The notes under the pieces were generated by a model that saw only the letters and a program-made list of their open reading frames with translations, made no database searches and was not told where the DNA came from. From JALYJG01 sp033763555 (lineage in GTDB: Bacteria > Pseudomonadota > Alphaproteobacteria > UBA9219), in assembly GCA_033763555.1 (NCBI GenBank), contig JANRKK010000043.1, positions 1 through 64,000 of the forward strand: a DNA stretch of 64,000 nt, given 5' to 3'. Below are positions 20,843 through 29,032 of the stretch, one piece after another (positions within the stretch are counted from its first letter, which is position 1; each line of letters starts with the position of its first letter). The translations under genes and the position numbers were made by a program.

Positions 20843-21727
20843 TTACACGGCTTCCGCGCCGGAGATAATTTCGATGAGTTCCTTGGTGATGTAAGCCTGA
20901 CGGCTGCGGTTGTAGTTGAGCGTCAGGCGGTCAATCATATCGCCCGCATTGCGGGTGGCGTTATCCATCGCCGTCATGCGCGCGCCCTGCTCGCCCGCCG
21001 CGCTTTCCAGCAAGGCGGCGTAAACCTGCATCGCCAGATTATGCGGCAGCAACTGGGCAAGGATTTGCTCCTCATTCGGCTCAAACTCATAGACCGCCAT
21101 CGGTTCATTCTGGTTCGCGGCGTCATCGGCGTCGATTTGCACCGGAACAATCTGATTCACCGTCACGATCTGCGAGATGACCGACTTGAAGCGGTTGAAA
21201 ACAATCTGCGCGACATCGAATTGTCCGGCCTCGAACAATTCCGTGATCTTGTGCGTAACGCGGTCGGCATCGGCGAAGCCAATACGCTTGCGGCCGATAT
21301 CCTCGAACGAAGCGACAATCTTGCTGGCATGGTCGCGGCGCAGCAGATCGCGTCCCTTGCGGCCGACGCAGAGCAATTTCACTTGCTTGCCCTCGCCTTC
21401 CAGAACGCGAACCAGACGGCGCGTTTCGCGCACAATGGAGCCGTTGAAGGCCCCGCACAGACCGCGGTCGGAGGTTACGACCACCAGAAGAATGACGTTG
21501 TCTTTCCCCGTCCCCGCCAGAAGCCTAGGCGTAGAGTCCGAAATTTCCAGATTTTTGCAGAGCGCGCTAAGCATCCGCGCCATGCGGGTGGCATAAGGAC
21601 GGGCGGCTTCGGCATATTCCTGCGCCCGGCGCAATTTGCTGGCCGCCACCATCTTCATGGCCGAGGTGATTTTGCGTGTGGATTTCACGCTGCCGATGCG
21701 ATTTTTAAGGTCCTTGAGGCTGGGCAT
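20843..21727 (-). CDS. atpG: ATP synthase F1 gamma subunit
   Basis: 294 residues. The N-terminal helix [20 protein letters not shown] and the motif [17 protein letters not shown] are characteristic, as are the [10 protein letters not shown] strand and the C-terminal coiled-coil helix ending [19 protein letters not shown]. Gamma is the rotating shaft of F1. In most alphaproteobacteria the order is atpH-atpA-atpG-atpD-atpC; here the region upstream of atpG holds a ferredoxin gene and liv genes instead of atpH and atpA, so this is a split F1 locus. Confidence 0.97.
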   Translation of the reverse strand: MPSLKDLKNRIGSVKSTRKITSAMKMVAASKLRRAQEYAEAARPYATRMARMLSALCKNLEISDSTPRLLAGTGKDNVILLVVVTSDRGLCGAFNGSIVRETRRLVRVLEGEGKQVKLLCVGRKGRDLLRRDHASKIVASFEDIGRKRIGFADADRVTHKITELFEAGQFDVAQIVFNRFKSVISQIVTVNQIVPVQIDADDAANQNEPMAVYEFEPNEEQILAQLLPHNLAMQVYAALLESAAGEQGARMTAMDNATRNAGDMIDRLTLNYNRSRQAYITKELIEIISGAEAV

Positions 21728-21818
21728 GGGGGCTCAGATCTAAGCGTTGAAAATCGCGGCTTTTTTGGCGGATTGAAGCGCTTTGGTCAAGGAAAATAAG
21801 CGCTTAGCCCGGAGGGCT

Positions 21819-22145
21819 TTATCGTCCCGGCGGCAGGCTAACGGTCAAGCCATTCAAGGCTTCTGTTACTTTGATCTGGCAGCCCAGACGCGAGGTGTGT
21901 GTTAGGCCCTGCGCGAGGTCCAGCATGTCCGTTTCGTCCGTGGTCGGCGGCACAAGGCGACCGTACCAGGCCGGGTCGATAATCATATGGCAAGTCGAGC
22001 AGGCCATCGCACCGCAACACGCGCCCTCGACCTCAAGGTTATTCTGGCGCGCGACTGTCATGAGATTATAGCCTTCCGGCGCATCAATCTCGTGACGCTC
22101 ACCCTTTTTACCTATGATCGTAATCTTTGGCATTGCCATTCCCAT
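21819..22145 (-). CDS. Adrenodoxin-type [2Fe-2S] ferredoxin
   Basis: 108 residues (the start could be four codons later, at 22133). The cluster ligands fit C-x5-C-x2-C...C: EGACCGAMACSTCHMI and LGCQI near the C-terminus. The alphaproteobacterial FdxB/adrenodoxin-like family serves Fe-S cluster assembly, haem A synthesis or monooxygenases. The first cysteine is doubled (CC), and the usual 'EGS' before CST is 'GAM', both minor variations. It is downstream of livM and upstream of atpG on the same strand; no isc or P450 gene is adjacent. Confidence 0.92.
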   Translation of the reverse strand: MGMAMPKITIIGKKGERHEIDAPEGYNLMTVARQNNLEVEGACCGAMACSTCHMIIDPAWYGRLVPPTTDETDMLDLAQGLTHTSRLGCQIKVTEALNGLTVSLPPGR

Positions 22146-22173
22146 AAAAAACCAAATGAAATAATCGGCGCTG

Positions 22174-23565
22174 TTATGCCGTTTTCGGTAGTTTTACCGT
22201 CGGCTCTCGCACGGCCATCATGCCGCCGGGGCGCCACAACATTATTAGCACCATTCCGGCCCCAAATGCCAGCATCCGGTACTGCTCCAAATCGCGGAAC
22301 AGTTCGGGCATACCGACGATAAAAACCGCCGCAAAAACAATGCCTAACGGATGGCCGATGCCGCCAAGAATAACGATGGCGAGCATCGTCGCGGACTCCG
22401 TGAAAGTAAAACTCTCGGGACTGATGAAACCCTGGCGCGTGGCGAAGAAGGCCCCGGCAAGACCTGCCACCGTTGCGCCTAACGCGTAAGCCGCCAGTTT
22501 GACGCGCGACCGATTGATGCCGAGCGCGGCGCAGGCGACTTCATCTTCACGGAAAGCTTCCCAGGCGCGGCCGATCGGCAGGCGGCGCAGCTTAGCGCTG
22601 AACCAGCCAACCAGAAGCGCCAGAAGCAGGATGAGGTAATAGAGAAAGATCACTCGCTGCAATGGATCAAACTCAAGACTAAAAAATCCGTGAAAGCTCT
22701 TCCGGCTTTCCGCCGCATCGCGCGCGAATTCCAGACCGACGAAAGTGGGACGCGGAATACCGGAGATACCATTCGGGCCATTCGTCAGCTTGGTCCAGTT
22801 GATCAGAACCAATCGGACAATTTCACCGAAGCCGAGTGTGACGATCGCGAAATAGTCGCCGCGTAAGCGCAAAACCGGAAAGCCAAGTAAAAACGCCGCC
22901 AGCGCAGCAATACCGCCCGAGATCGGCAAGGCTTCCCAAAAGCTCAAGCCAAAATTCTGTGCCAGCAAGGCGTAGCTGTAGGCACCAAGCGCGTAGAAGC
23001 CTGCATAACCAAGATCGAGCAGTCCGGCATAACCGACCGTGATGTTCAACCCCCATGCCAGCATGATGTAGGTCATCACCATGATGGCGACATCGAGCGC
23101 ATAGCGGCTGGCCAAAGGCGTAAAAGGAAAAACCAGTGTGAAGAGAATGAGAATAGCAGAAATGACTGCCAGATTTTTTGCCAAGGGCCGATGCGGCAGC
23201 TTGACCAACATCGCGTTAAAAATATCCGCGCGGCGAAGGAGCGTAAAAGCCGCCCGCGCTGCCAGAACAAACGCGCCGAGCATGGCAACGCTTTTCAAAA
23301 ATTGCGATGGAAAAGGAAGATAGGCGGCAACAATACCCGCAACGAAAGCCAGCGGCGCGATCCATTTGGCTTTTCCATCGGCAATTAGGCCCAGCAGCAG
23401 GCGGCCCAGAAAAATCAGCAGCGCAGCGACGCCGACATCCACCAGATGCCATTCGACCGTCAGGCCTTCGGCACCGTCAATTGTTCGCGCACCCGCCAGC
23501 GGTAGCGCCAGAACTCCGGCAATCAGCGCCGTGAAAAAAGCATCTTTGATGCGCGTATTCATCAA
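22174..23565 (-). CDS. livM: Branched-chain amino acid ABC transporter permease LivM
   Basis: 463 residues with about ten to twelve hydrophobic segments. An N-terminal extension (about 130 residues with three or four helices) precedes the conserved core: LNITVGYAGLLDLGYAGFYALGAYSYALL, here at about residues 170-198, and the EAA-like loop GRAWEAFREDEVACAALGINRSRVKL near residue 340. It pairs with LivH; the two genes overlap in an ATGA arrangement. The transporters import leucine, isoleucine, valine or related compounds. The ATPase genes livG and livF and the binding protein livK are absent from the neighbourhood. Confidence 0.93.
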   Translation of the reverse strand: MMNTRIKDAFFTALIAGVLALPLAGARTIDGAEGLTVEWHLVDVGVAALLIFLGRLLLGLIADGKAKWIAPLAFVAGIVAAYLPFPSQFLKSVAMLGAFVLAARAAFTLLRRADIFNAMLVKLPHRPLAKNLAVISAILILFTLVFPFTPLASRYALDVAIMVMTYIMLAWGLNITVGYAGLLDLGYAGFYALGAYSYALLAQNFGLSFWEALPISGGIAALAAFLLGFPVLRLRGDYFAIVTLGFGEIVRLVLINWTKLTNGPNGISGIPRPTFVGLEFARDAAESRKSFHGFFSLEFDPLQRVIFLYYLILLLALLVGWFSAKLRRLPIGRAWEAFREDEVACAALGINRSRVKLAAYALGATVAGLAGAFFATRQGFISPESFTFTESATMLAIVILGGIGHPLGIVFAAVFIVGMPELFRDLEQYRMLAFGAGMVLIMLWRPGGMMAVREPTVKLPKTA

Positions 23566-24479
23566 ACTTTCTCGATCTCGGGCCGCCCGAGCAGGCCGTT
23601 GGGACGCACCAGCAGAACCAGCATGAGGATGCCGAAAACGGCGACGTCTTTATATTGCGCGTTCACATAACCCGCCCAGAAACTTTCGATCAGGCCGATA
23701 ATGACACCGCCCAACATCGCTCCGGGTAACGAGCCGATACCACCCAGCACAGCCGCGGTGAAAGCTTTCATACCCGCCAGAAAACCCATGAAGAAATCGA
23801 CGACACCGTAATACAGCGTGACCATAAACCCGGCAATGGCGGCCAAGGCTGCACCGATCACGAATGTTGTGGAAATTGTGCGGTCGACATTCACGCCAAC
23901 CAAGGCGGCCATGATTTTGTCCTGCTGGCAGGCGCGCTGCGCCCGACCCAAAGACGTGCGCTGAATAATCAACGTCACCACCGCCATCAACCCCATGGTT
24001 AAAAGAATAATGATGATCTGCAGATAGGAAATTGAAACCGTGAAGCCATCATCACGTTTCATCAGCGCGAAAGACCCTTGCAGAACGGGCGCCATGGTCT
24101 TGACGCGCGCCCCCTGCAGAAGCTGCACATAATTTTGCAGCAGGACGGACATGCCGATGGCCGAGATCAGCGGCGCGAGGCGTGGCGCTTCGCGCAATGG
24201 GCGGTATGCCACGCGTTCCACCGACCAGCCATAAAGGCTGGTGATGATGATGCTGACAACCAGCACGAGCATCAAGGCTCCGGCGACATGCGTCATGCCC
24301 GTCAGGCCCAGAACAACAAAACAGATCACCGTAATGAAACCGCCGATCATGTAAATTTCGCCATGGGCGAAATTGATCATGCCGATGATGCCATAGACCA
24401 TCGTGTAACCAATGGCGATCAGGCCATAGACGGCCCCCAATGTCAGGCCATTGATCAATTGCTGCAGGAAATATTCCAC
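23562..24479 (-). CDS. livH: Branched-chain amino acid ABC transporter permease LivH
   Basis: 305 residues, about eight membrane helices. The N-terminus LQQLINGLTLGAVYGLIAIG and the following YTMVYGIIGMINFAHGEIYM are family hallmarks, as is the cytoplasmic loop SLGRAQRACQQDKIMAALVGVN. It forms the heterodimeric channel with LivM. It is the first gene of the livH-livM pair; 42 bp upstream is the stop of a secreted protein gene. No ATPase or binding-protein gene is adjacent, so the complete transporter must draw on subunits encoded elsewhere. Confidence 0.95.
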   Translation of the reverse strand: MEYFLQQLINGLTLGAVYGLIAIGYTMVYGIIGMINFAHGEIYMIGGFITVICFVVLGLTGMTHVAGALMLVLVVSIIITSLYGWSVERVAYRPLREAPRLAPLISAIGMSVLLQNYVQLLQGARVKTMAPVLQGSFALMKRDDGFTVSISYLQIIIILLTMGLMAVVTLIIQRTSLGRAQRACQQDKIMAALVGVNVDRTISTTFVIGAALAAIAGFMVTLYYGVVDFFMGFLAGMKAFTAAVLGGIGSLPGAMLGGVIIGLIESFWAGYVNAQYKDVAVFGILMLVLLVRPNGLLGRPEIEKV

Positions 24480-24521
24480 GCGCGGGAACCCGTTGAAGGA
24501 ATCGGCTTTAGATGTATGGCT

Positions 24522-25025
24522 TTAACGGCTTTTCTTGGCAATACGCGTGCGGGACGAGGAGCAAAGCTGGCCATAGGAATCCTCATGCGCCACCATGGCC
24601 TGGACTTCCTCCTCCAGTTTTTCCGCATCGCCGCTGTAAAAGGCCAGAACCCTGTCCCTGTATTTGGCACAAAAAGCGGGGGCTGACATATCGGCGCTCT
24701 TCTGCCCAAATTCATTGCCCAGCTTGGTACGCAGCTTATCGAGTTGCGCGATTCCACCTTTACCGTCGCGAACATAATAGTTGATCATGGTCTGCTCGGC
24801 TTCCTGCAGCGCCTGGATATGCGCGCGGGTGAATCCAGTATAGGCGGGAACGAGGTTCTGCCCTTTCGACCCGCTGCGGCAGGTTACGGTAATCACCATC
24901 AGCTCGGAGTGCAGGCGCAACGTCTGCTCGGCCTCCAATTCGGCAATCGAATAGCAGGCGGGCGCAGCAAGAAGCGGCGGGCTGACCAGAAGCGCGCACA
25001 AAAGAAGGCCAAAAAATTTCTTCAT
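24522..25025 (-). CDS. Secreted cysteine-containing hypothetical protein
   Basis: 167 residues from the preferred start MKKFFGLLLCALL; a longer frame to 25043 would overlap guaA. There is a clear signal peptide (residues 1-20, cleavage near LLAAPA). The mature part is helical with four conserved-looking cysteines (ACYS, VTCRS, FCAKY, QLCSS), which could form two disulfides in the periplasm. The phrase IAELEAEQTLRLHSELMVI looks conserved, but I do not know the family name. It lies 8 bp downstream of guaA and upstream of livH. Function unknown; a small periplasmic chaperone-like or binding protein is possible. Confidence 0.65.
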   Translation of the reverse strand: MKKFFGLLLCALLVSPPLLAAPACYSIAELEAEQTLRLHSELMVITVTCRSGSKGQNLVPAYTGFTRAHIQALQEAEQTMINYYVRDGKGGIAQLDKLRTKLGNEFGQKSADMSAPAFCAKYRDRVLAFYSGDAEKLEEEVQAMVAHEDSYGQLCSSSRTRIAKKSR

Positions 25026-25033
25026 GATGCGGG

Positions 25034-26590
25034 TTATTCCCACTCAATCGTTCCGGGAGGCTTGCTGGTCACATCATAGACCACGCGGTTGATTCCGGGA
25101 ACCTCATTGATAAGGCGTGTCGCGCAGCGTGCCAGAAACTCATGCTCAAACGGATAAGCTTCCGCCGTCATGCCATCGACCGACGTGACAGCCCGCAACC
25201 CAAGGACGTGATCATAAGAACGTCCATCGCCCATAACGCCGACGGTTTTGACAGGTAGTAAAACAGCAAAAGCCTGCCAGATTTTATCGTACAAGCCTGC
25301 CTTGCGGATTTCGTCGAGATAAACGACGTCAGCCTTGCGCAGCAGATCGAGCTTATCTTTCGTCACATCACTGAGGACGCGGATGGCAAGGCCGGGGCCC
25401 GGAAATGGATGCCGCCCAACGAAACTTTCCGGCAGGCCCAGCTCGCGGCCCAGCGCACGCACATCATCCTTGAACAATTCGCGCAACGGCTCGACCAGCT
25501 TCAGTTTCATGCGTTCCGGCAGACCGCCGACATTGTGGTGCGATTTGATTGTGACGCTCGGCCCGCCGGTGAAAGACACACTCTCGATCACGTCGGGATA
25601 CAGCGTGCCCTGCGCTAAAAACTCGACATCCTTGATCTTGGCGGCTTCGGCATCGAACACATCGATGAACAGCTTGCCAATGGTTTTGCGTTTCTGTTCG
25701 GGATCGCTGATACCTTTCAGCGCGTCGAGGAACTGCCTCTCCGCATCGACGGCGATGAGCGGAATATTGTAATGCGAGCGGAACAGCGAAACGACTTCAT
25801 CTTTCTCGCCCTGCCGCATCATGCCGGTATCGACGAAGATGCAGGTCAGCTGATCGCCGACAGCTTCGTGAATGAGAACAGCGGCCACGGTACTATCGAC
25901 ACCCCCGGACAAGCCGCAGATCACCTTGCCCTTGCCGACCTGTTTGCGGATGCGCTCGATCTCTGTGGCACGGAACGCTTTCATGCTCCAGCTGATACCG
26001 CAACCGCAGATTTTATGAACGAAGTTGCTCAGCAGCTTGGCGCCGTCCGGCGTGTGCACAACTTCGGGATGGAACATCGTGCCGTAATAGCGGCGCTTCT
26101 CATCGACGATGAAGGCGAAGGGTGCGCCTTCACTGGTGGCGGTAACCTTGAAGCCTTCTGGAAGTTTGGTGACGCGGTCGCCGTGGCTCATCCAAACCTG
26201 CTGGCGGGAATTTTTCTGCCAGAAATCCTGATACAGATCGCTGGCGTCCTTGATCTCCATCATCGCCTTGCCGAATTCGCGGGCATGACCGCCTTCGACT
26301 TTGCCGCCGAGCTGCAGGCACATGGTTTGCTGCCCATAGCAAATCGCCAGAACAGGAACGCCCATATCGAATACTGCCTGCGGTGCGCGCGGGCTGCCCT
26401 GCTCCAGCGTCGAAGCCGGGCCGCCGGACAGAATGATACCTTTCGGCTTGAACGCCTTGATCTGCTCATCCGTGCGGTTGAACGGGTGGATTTCACAATA
26501 GACGCCCGCTTCGCGCACACGCCGCGCGATCAACTGGGTCACTTGTGAACCAAAATCGAGGATAAGGATGCGGTCAGTTTCGGGAGACAT
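25034..26590 (-). CDS. guaA: GMP synthase (glutamine-hydrolysing)
   Basis: 518 residues from [16 protein letters not shown]; the frame extends 12 codons upstream without coding support. Order: class I glutamine amidotransferase with Cys84 in [10 protein letters not shown] and a His-Glu pair in [12 protein letters not shown]-pyrophosphatase domain with the PP-loop [12 protein letters not shown]; and the C-terminal dimerisation domain ending [10 protein letters not shown]. It converts XMP to GMP with glutamine and ATP, in the cytoplasm. It runs opposite to the tmRNA gene, from which it is separated by a short shared promoter region. Confidence 0.97.
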   Translation of the reverse strand: MSPETDRILILDFGSQVTQLIARRVREAGVYCEIHPFNRTDEQIKAFKPKGIILSGGPASTLEQGSPRAPQAVFDMGVPVLAICYGQQTMCLQLGGKVEGGHAREFGKAMMEIKDASDLYQDFWQKNSRQQVWMSHGDRVTKLPEGFKVTATSEGAPFAFIVDEKRRYYGTMFHPEVVHTPDGAKLLSNFVHKICGCGISWSMKAFRATEIERIRKQVGKGKVICGLSGGVDSTVAAVLIHEAVGDQLTCIFVDTGMMRQGEKDEVVSLFRSHYNIPLIAVDAERQFLDALKGISDPEQKRKTIGKLFIDVFDAEAAKIKDVEFLAQGTLYPDVIESVSFTGGPSVTIKSHHNVGGLPERMKLKLVEPLRELFKDDVRALGRELGLPESFVGRHPFPGPGLAIRVLSDVTKDKLDLLRKADVVYLDEIRKAGLYDKIWQAFAVLLPVKTVGVMGDGRSYDHVLGLRAVTSVDGMTAEAYPFEHEFLARCATRLINEVPGINRVVYDVTSKPPGTIEWE

Positions 26591-26639
26591 ACCGCCTTTT
26601 AATACATTGAAATTCCAAAGAAACAAGTTCTTCCCCTTC

Positions 26640-26666
26640 TTGTTAAGTCTTTTCGTGCTATATAAG
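26640..26666 (+). promoter_or_regulatory. Possible promoter of the tmRNA gene
   Basis: TTGTTA (26640-26645) and TATAAG (26661-26666) resemble -35 and -10 boxes, with a short spacer of 15 bp. It lies between the divergent guaA and tmRNA genes. Weak evidence. Confidence 0.35.
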
Positions 26667-26689
26667 AGCCGCCGGCTTGCCGGCTATGG

Positions 26690-26950
26690 CGATAAACGCT
26701 TTGTGGAATAGACGCTGCGGACCCGGGGGCGGTACCCGGCGCCTCCACCACCAGAAGGCAGGCTTCTGCCTTTTGCTGTGGGGGCGAAACAGGATCGACG
26801 CGTGTAGTAAAGACAGAGTTTTTGCTCGGCATGATACCGCCGTTATCGGGTCACTTTTATAAATGCCAACGACAACGTTGACATGGGAGTCGCTGTAGCT
26901 GCCTAACGTTCGCTTTGCGAATTAAGGTAGTTATATGACAATCGCGGCCC
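26690..26950 (+). ncRNA. ssrA: Circularly permuted two-piece tmRNA
   Basis: The acceptor (3') half comes first: a T-arm CCGGG-GGCGGTA-CCCGG (26723-26739), then acceptor strand CGCCTCC, A and CCA ending at 26750. About 29 nt later comes the 5' half, beginning GGGGGCG at 26780, which pairs with CGCCTCC (one G-U pair), followed by AAACAGGATCGACG. The tag frame is at 26865-26906. This order, with an excised spacer, is the alphaproteobacterial two-piece form. tmRNA with SmpB rescues stalled ribosomes and marks the nascent protein for ClpXP, whose genes are at 12.9-14.9 kb. The outer ends are approximate; the spacer (26751-26779) contains a hairpin GGCAG-GCTT-CTGCC. Confidence 0.93.
26865..26906 (+). 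other. tmRNA proteolysis-tag reading frame
   Basis: The resume codon GCC opens a frame for ANDNVDMGVAVAA followed by TAA. The AND- start and -VAVAA end match alphaproteobacterial tags (the Caulobacter type ends AVAA) and suit recognition by ClpXP. The alanine carried by the tmRNA itself would precede it. Confidence 0.9.
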
Positions 26951-26986
26951 GGGGGGCGCCGGGCAACAGAAGCCCCCCAATTTTTT
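26951..26986 (+). terminator. Intrinsic terminator of the tmRNA gene
   Basis: GGGGGGC and GCCCCCC form a 7-bp stem with a 14-nt loop, followed by AATTTTTT. A strong rho-independent terminator. Confidence 0.85.
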
Positions 26987-27028
26987 GCATAATGCGCAGG
27001 TTTGTGAGACAAGAACCGCTGACGAGAT

Positions 27029-27102
27029 GCGGGTGTAGCTTAGTGGTAAAGCTCCAGCCTTCCAAGCTGGCTATGAGGGTTCGATTCCCTTCACCCGCTC
27101 CA
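27029..27102 (+). tRNA. tRNA-Gly (anticodon TCC)
   Basis: The acceptor stem GCGGGTG pairs with CACCCGC; discriminator T, CCA encoded. The anticodon stem CCAGC/GCTGG holds loop CTTCCAA, and the T-arm GAGGG-TTCGATT-CCCTT (one G-T pair) is intact. 74 nt. Confidence 0.97.
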
Positions 27103-27123
27103 TTATTATTGTGAGGAGCCAAA

Positions 27124-27276
27124 ATGGACACTGAAGACACCAAACATCTTTGGCTTCTGTTGACTCAGATAAGCCAAAAATTAGACGACGTTAAGCGTGC
27201 CCTTGGTTGGATTGCATTGCTGCTTGCAGGAGGAATAGGCTACATGATTGCTGCATCCAAGTATTTACATAATTAA
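27124..27276 (+). CDS. Small single-helix membrane protein
   Basis: A 50-residue frame: an N-terminal amphipathic helix (HLWLLLTQISQKLDDVKRAL) and one membrane segment (WIALLLAGGIGYMIAA), then a short basic tail. The ATG has an excellent GAGGAG 6 nt upstream, which strongly supports translation. It begins 22 bp after tRNA-Gly and could be carried on the tRNA transcript. It is followed 47 bp later by another small membrane-protein frame. The layout (soluble coiled helix plus one C-terminal helix) recalls holin-like or toxin-like small proteins, but I do not recognise it. Confidence 0.6.
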   Translation: MDTEDTKHLWLLLTQISQKLDDVKRALGWIALLLAGGIGYMIAASKYLHN

Positions 27277-27323
27277 AATTGACAGTCTTACCCAAGAGAA
27301 CTACTCGTTCGTTAACAGAAAAA

Positions 27324-27707
27324 ATGAAAAAAACAAATTTGAGAGATACAAATACCCATCATCAAAAACGGGCAGATGATATGGGAGATTCCACACGACG
27401 TTATTTGATAGGTATTCACACCGGAGGGATAGGTATTTTGGCGACGTTAGCCGAGAAAAATGGCTATTCGTATTCGTTGTCTTGGATGGTTGCTCCGCTA
27501 ATATTTTTTGTTCTTGGACTTACCATAGTTGTAGGAAGTATCTTTCTTCAGAAACACAAAGCTTTGAAACGCATAAACAGCATGAAAAAAGAAAATTTTA
27601 GAAACTTTTTCTACTGGAATTGGACTTGGGATTTACTGGCTTTAGGTATGTTTGCGATTGGAGTAGGTATAAGCTTGTTTTTTATCTTACATGGTTCTTT
27701 GAATTGA
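27324..27707 (+). CDS. Hypothetical membrane protein
   Basis: 127 residues from MKKTNLRD; alternatives are a TTG at 27279 and an ATG at 27381, and none has a good ribosome site. Two or three membrane segments are visible: YLIGIHTGGIGILATLA, LSWMVAPLIFFVLGLTIVVG and LLALGMFAIGVGISLFFIL, with a basic loop (QKHKALKRINSMKKENF) between the last two. The GIHTGGI pattern occurs in small uncharacterised inner-membrane proteins with a 'leading to membrane' N-terminal tail. The DNA is markedly AT-rich compared with mnmA, so horizontal origin is likely. It sits in a small islet downstream of tmRNA and tRNA-Gly. Confidence 0.55.
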   Translation: MKKTNLRDTNTHHQKRADDMGDSTRRYLIGIHTGGIGILATLAEKNGYSYSLSWMVAPLIFFVLGLTIVVGSIFLQKHKALKRINSMKKENFRNFFYWNWTWDLLALGMFAIGVGISLFFILHGSLN

Positions 27708-27733
27708 TTTGTTGACTATGCATATAATGCCCC

Positions 27734-28849
27734 ATGAACAGCCTCGGTTTTGATAAAGCGCCCAAGGACACGCGCATTGTGGTCGCCATGTCGGGCGGGG
27801 TGGATAGTTCCGTCACCGCTGCGCTGCTGGCCGAACAGGGCTATGACGTCGTCGGCATTACCCTCCAACTTTATGATCAGGGCGAGATGGCGGCGCGCAA
27901 GGGCGCCTGCTGCGCCGGACAGGATATTTACGATGCCCGACGCGTCGCCGAGACCATCGGCATTCCGCACTACGTGCTCGATTACGAAAGCAAATTCGCG
28001 CAGAGCGTGATGGATGATTTTGCCGACAGCTATCTGCGCGGCGAAACGCCGATCCCCTGCGTCCGCTGCAATCAAAATGTAAAATTCCGCGATCTCCTGA
28101 CGACTGCGAAAGATCTCGGTGCCGAGGCGCTGGCAACCGGCCATTATGTTCGTCGCGTGATGGGCGCGCAGGGTGCTGAACTGCACCGCGCCGTGGATGA
28201 CGGCAAGGATCAGAGCTATTTCCTGTTCGCCACGACGCGCGAGCAGTTGGACTTTTTGCGCTTTCCGCTGGGCGGCATGAGCAAGGCGGAAACCCGCACG
28301 CTGGCCGACCGTTTCAACCTGCCCGTCGCGCAGAAACCGGACAGCCAGGACATCTGCTTTGTGCCGAATGGCGATTACGCCAGCGTCGTCAGCCGCCTGC
28401 GTCCCGGCGCGATTGATCCGGGCGAAATTGTCGATGCGAACGGCAATGTTCTGGGCCATCACGAAGGTATCATCCATTTCACTATCGGCCAGCGCCGCGG
28501 CCTGAATATCGGCGACCGCGACAGTGAAAATAACGAGCCGCTTTATGTCATCCGCCTCGATGCAGAAAAAAAGCACGTGGTCGTCGGCCCGAAAGAAGCG
28601 CTGGCGAAAAACGAAGTCGCCTTGCGTGAAATCAACTGGCTTGCTGGTGACATCCCGTTGGACGGCATCGAGGTCGAAGTCAAATTGCGTTCGGCACAAG
28701 CCCCCCTGCCCGGCCGTTTCCGCATGAACGATGGGAATGGCGGCGGCGTGGCCCTGCATGAACCTGCCTTCGGCGTCGCGCCCGGACAGGCCGGCGTCAT
28801 CTATCAGGGTGACCGGGTGCTGGGCGGCGGTTGGATTGGCGCTGTTTAA
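27734..28849 (+). CDS. mnmA: tRNA-specific 2-thiouridylase MnmA
   Basis: 371 residues. PP-loop [15 protein letters not shown] near residue 18, the catalytic pair of cysteines in [13 protein letters not shown] and DSQDICFV, the tRNA-binding ATGHYVRR region, and the C-terminal beta domains ([23 protein letters not shown]). It makes the s2U34 modification in tRNA-Lys, -Glu and -Gln; a tRNA-Lys(TTT) gene, a substrate, lies at 7.4 kb. The start MNSLGFDK lacks a strong ribosome site but matches family length. It follows an AT-rich islet and is followed by a palindromic repeat element. Confidence 0.96.
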   Translation: MNSLGFDKAPKDTRIVVAMSGGVDSSVTAALLAEQGYDVVGITLQLYDQGEMAARKGACCAGQDIYDARRVAETIGIPHYVLDYESKFAQSVMDDFADSYLRGETPIPCVRCNQNVKFRDLLTTAKDLGAEALATGHYVRRVMGAQGAELHRAVDDGKDQSYFLFATTREQLDFLRFPLGGMSKAETRTLADRFNLPVAQKPDSQDICFVPNGDYASVVSRLRPGAIDPGEIVDANGNVLGHHEGIIHFTIGQRRGLNIGDRDSENNEPLYVIRLDAEKKHVVVGPKEALAKNEVALREINWLAGDIPLDGIEVEVKLRSAQAPLPGRFRMNDGNGGGVALHEPAFGVAPGQAGVIYQGDRVLGGGWIGAV

Positions 28850-28856
28850 CTCTTAC

Positions 28857-29012
28857 GCGTCATCCCGGCGTAAGCCGGGATCCAGAAACTTTATAATCTC
28901 ATAATATTCAACGTCTTTTGCGAAAACATTACTTGACGTACAGCTGCCACGAATCAATACCAATATGGTACTGTGCAGCTTTACTGGATCCCGGCTTACG
29001 CCGGGATGACGC
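28857..29012. mobile_element. MITE-like element with perfect 29-bp terminal inverted repeats
   Basis: Bases 28857-28885 and 28984-29012 are exact reverse complements (29 of 29). Each arm is itself palindromic around CCCGGC-GTAA-GCCGGG. The 98-bp core is AT-rich and has no gene. Similar GTCATCCCGGC...GGGATCC repeats are widespread in alphaproteobacteria. Target-site duplication is not obvious; the arms could also fold the mnmA 3' end into a long hairpin terminator. Confidence 0.75.
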
Positions 29013-29032
29013 ATAATACGAAAGGTTAAAAC

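Noticed and set aside
20828..21799. A 323-residue plus-strand frame
   Set aside because: It mirrors atpG codon by codon and is rich in His/Arg; atpG is a clear real gene on the other strand.
21728..21818. A short frame before atpG that might be the remnant of atpA
   Set aside because: Its translated end (KALQSAKKAAIFNA) does not match any AtpA C-terminus I know; it is only about 30 codons and probably chance.
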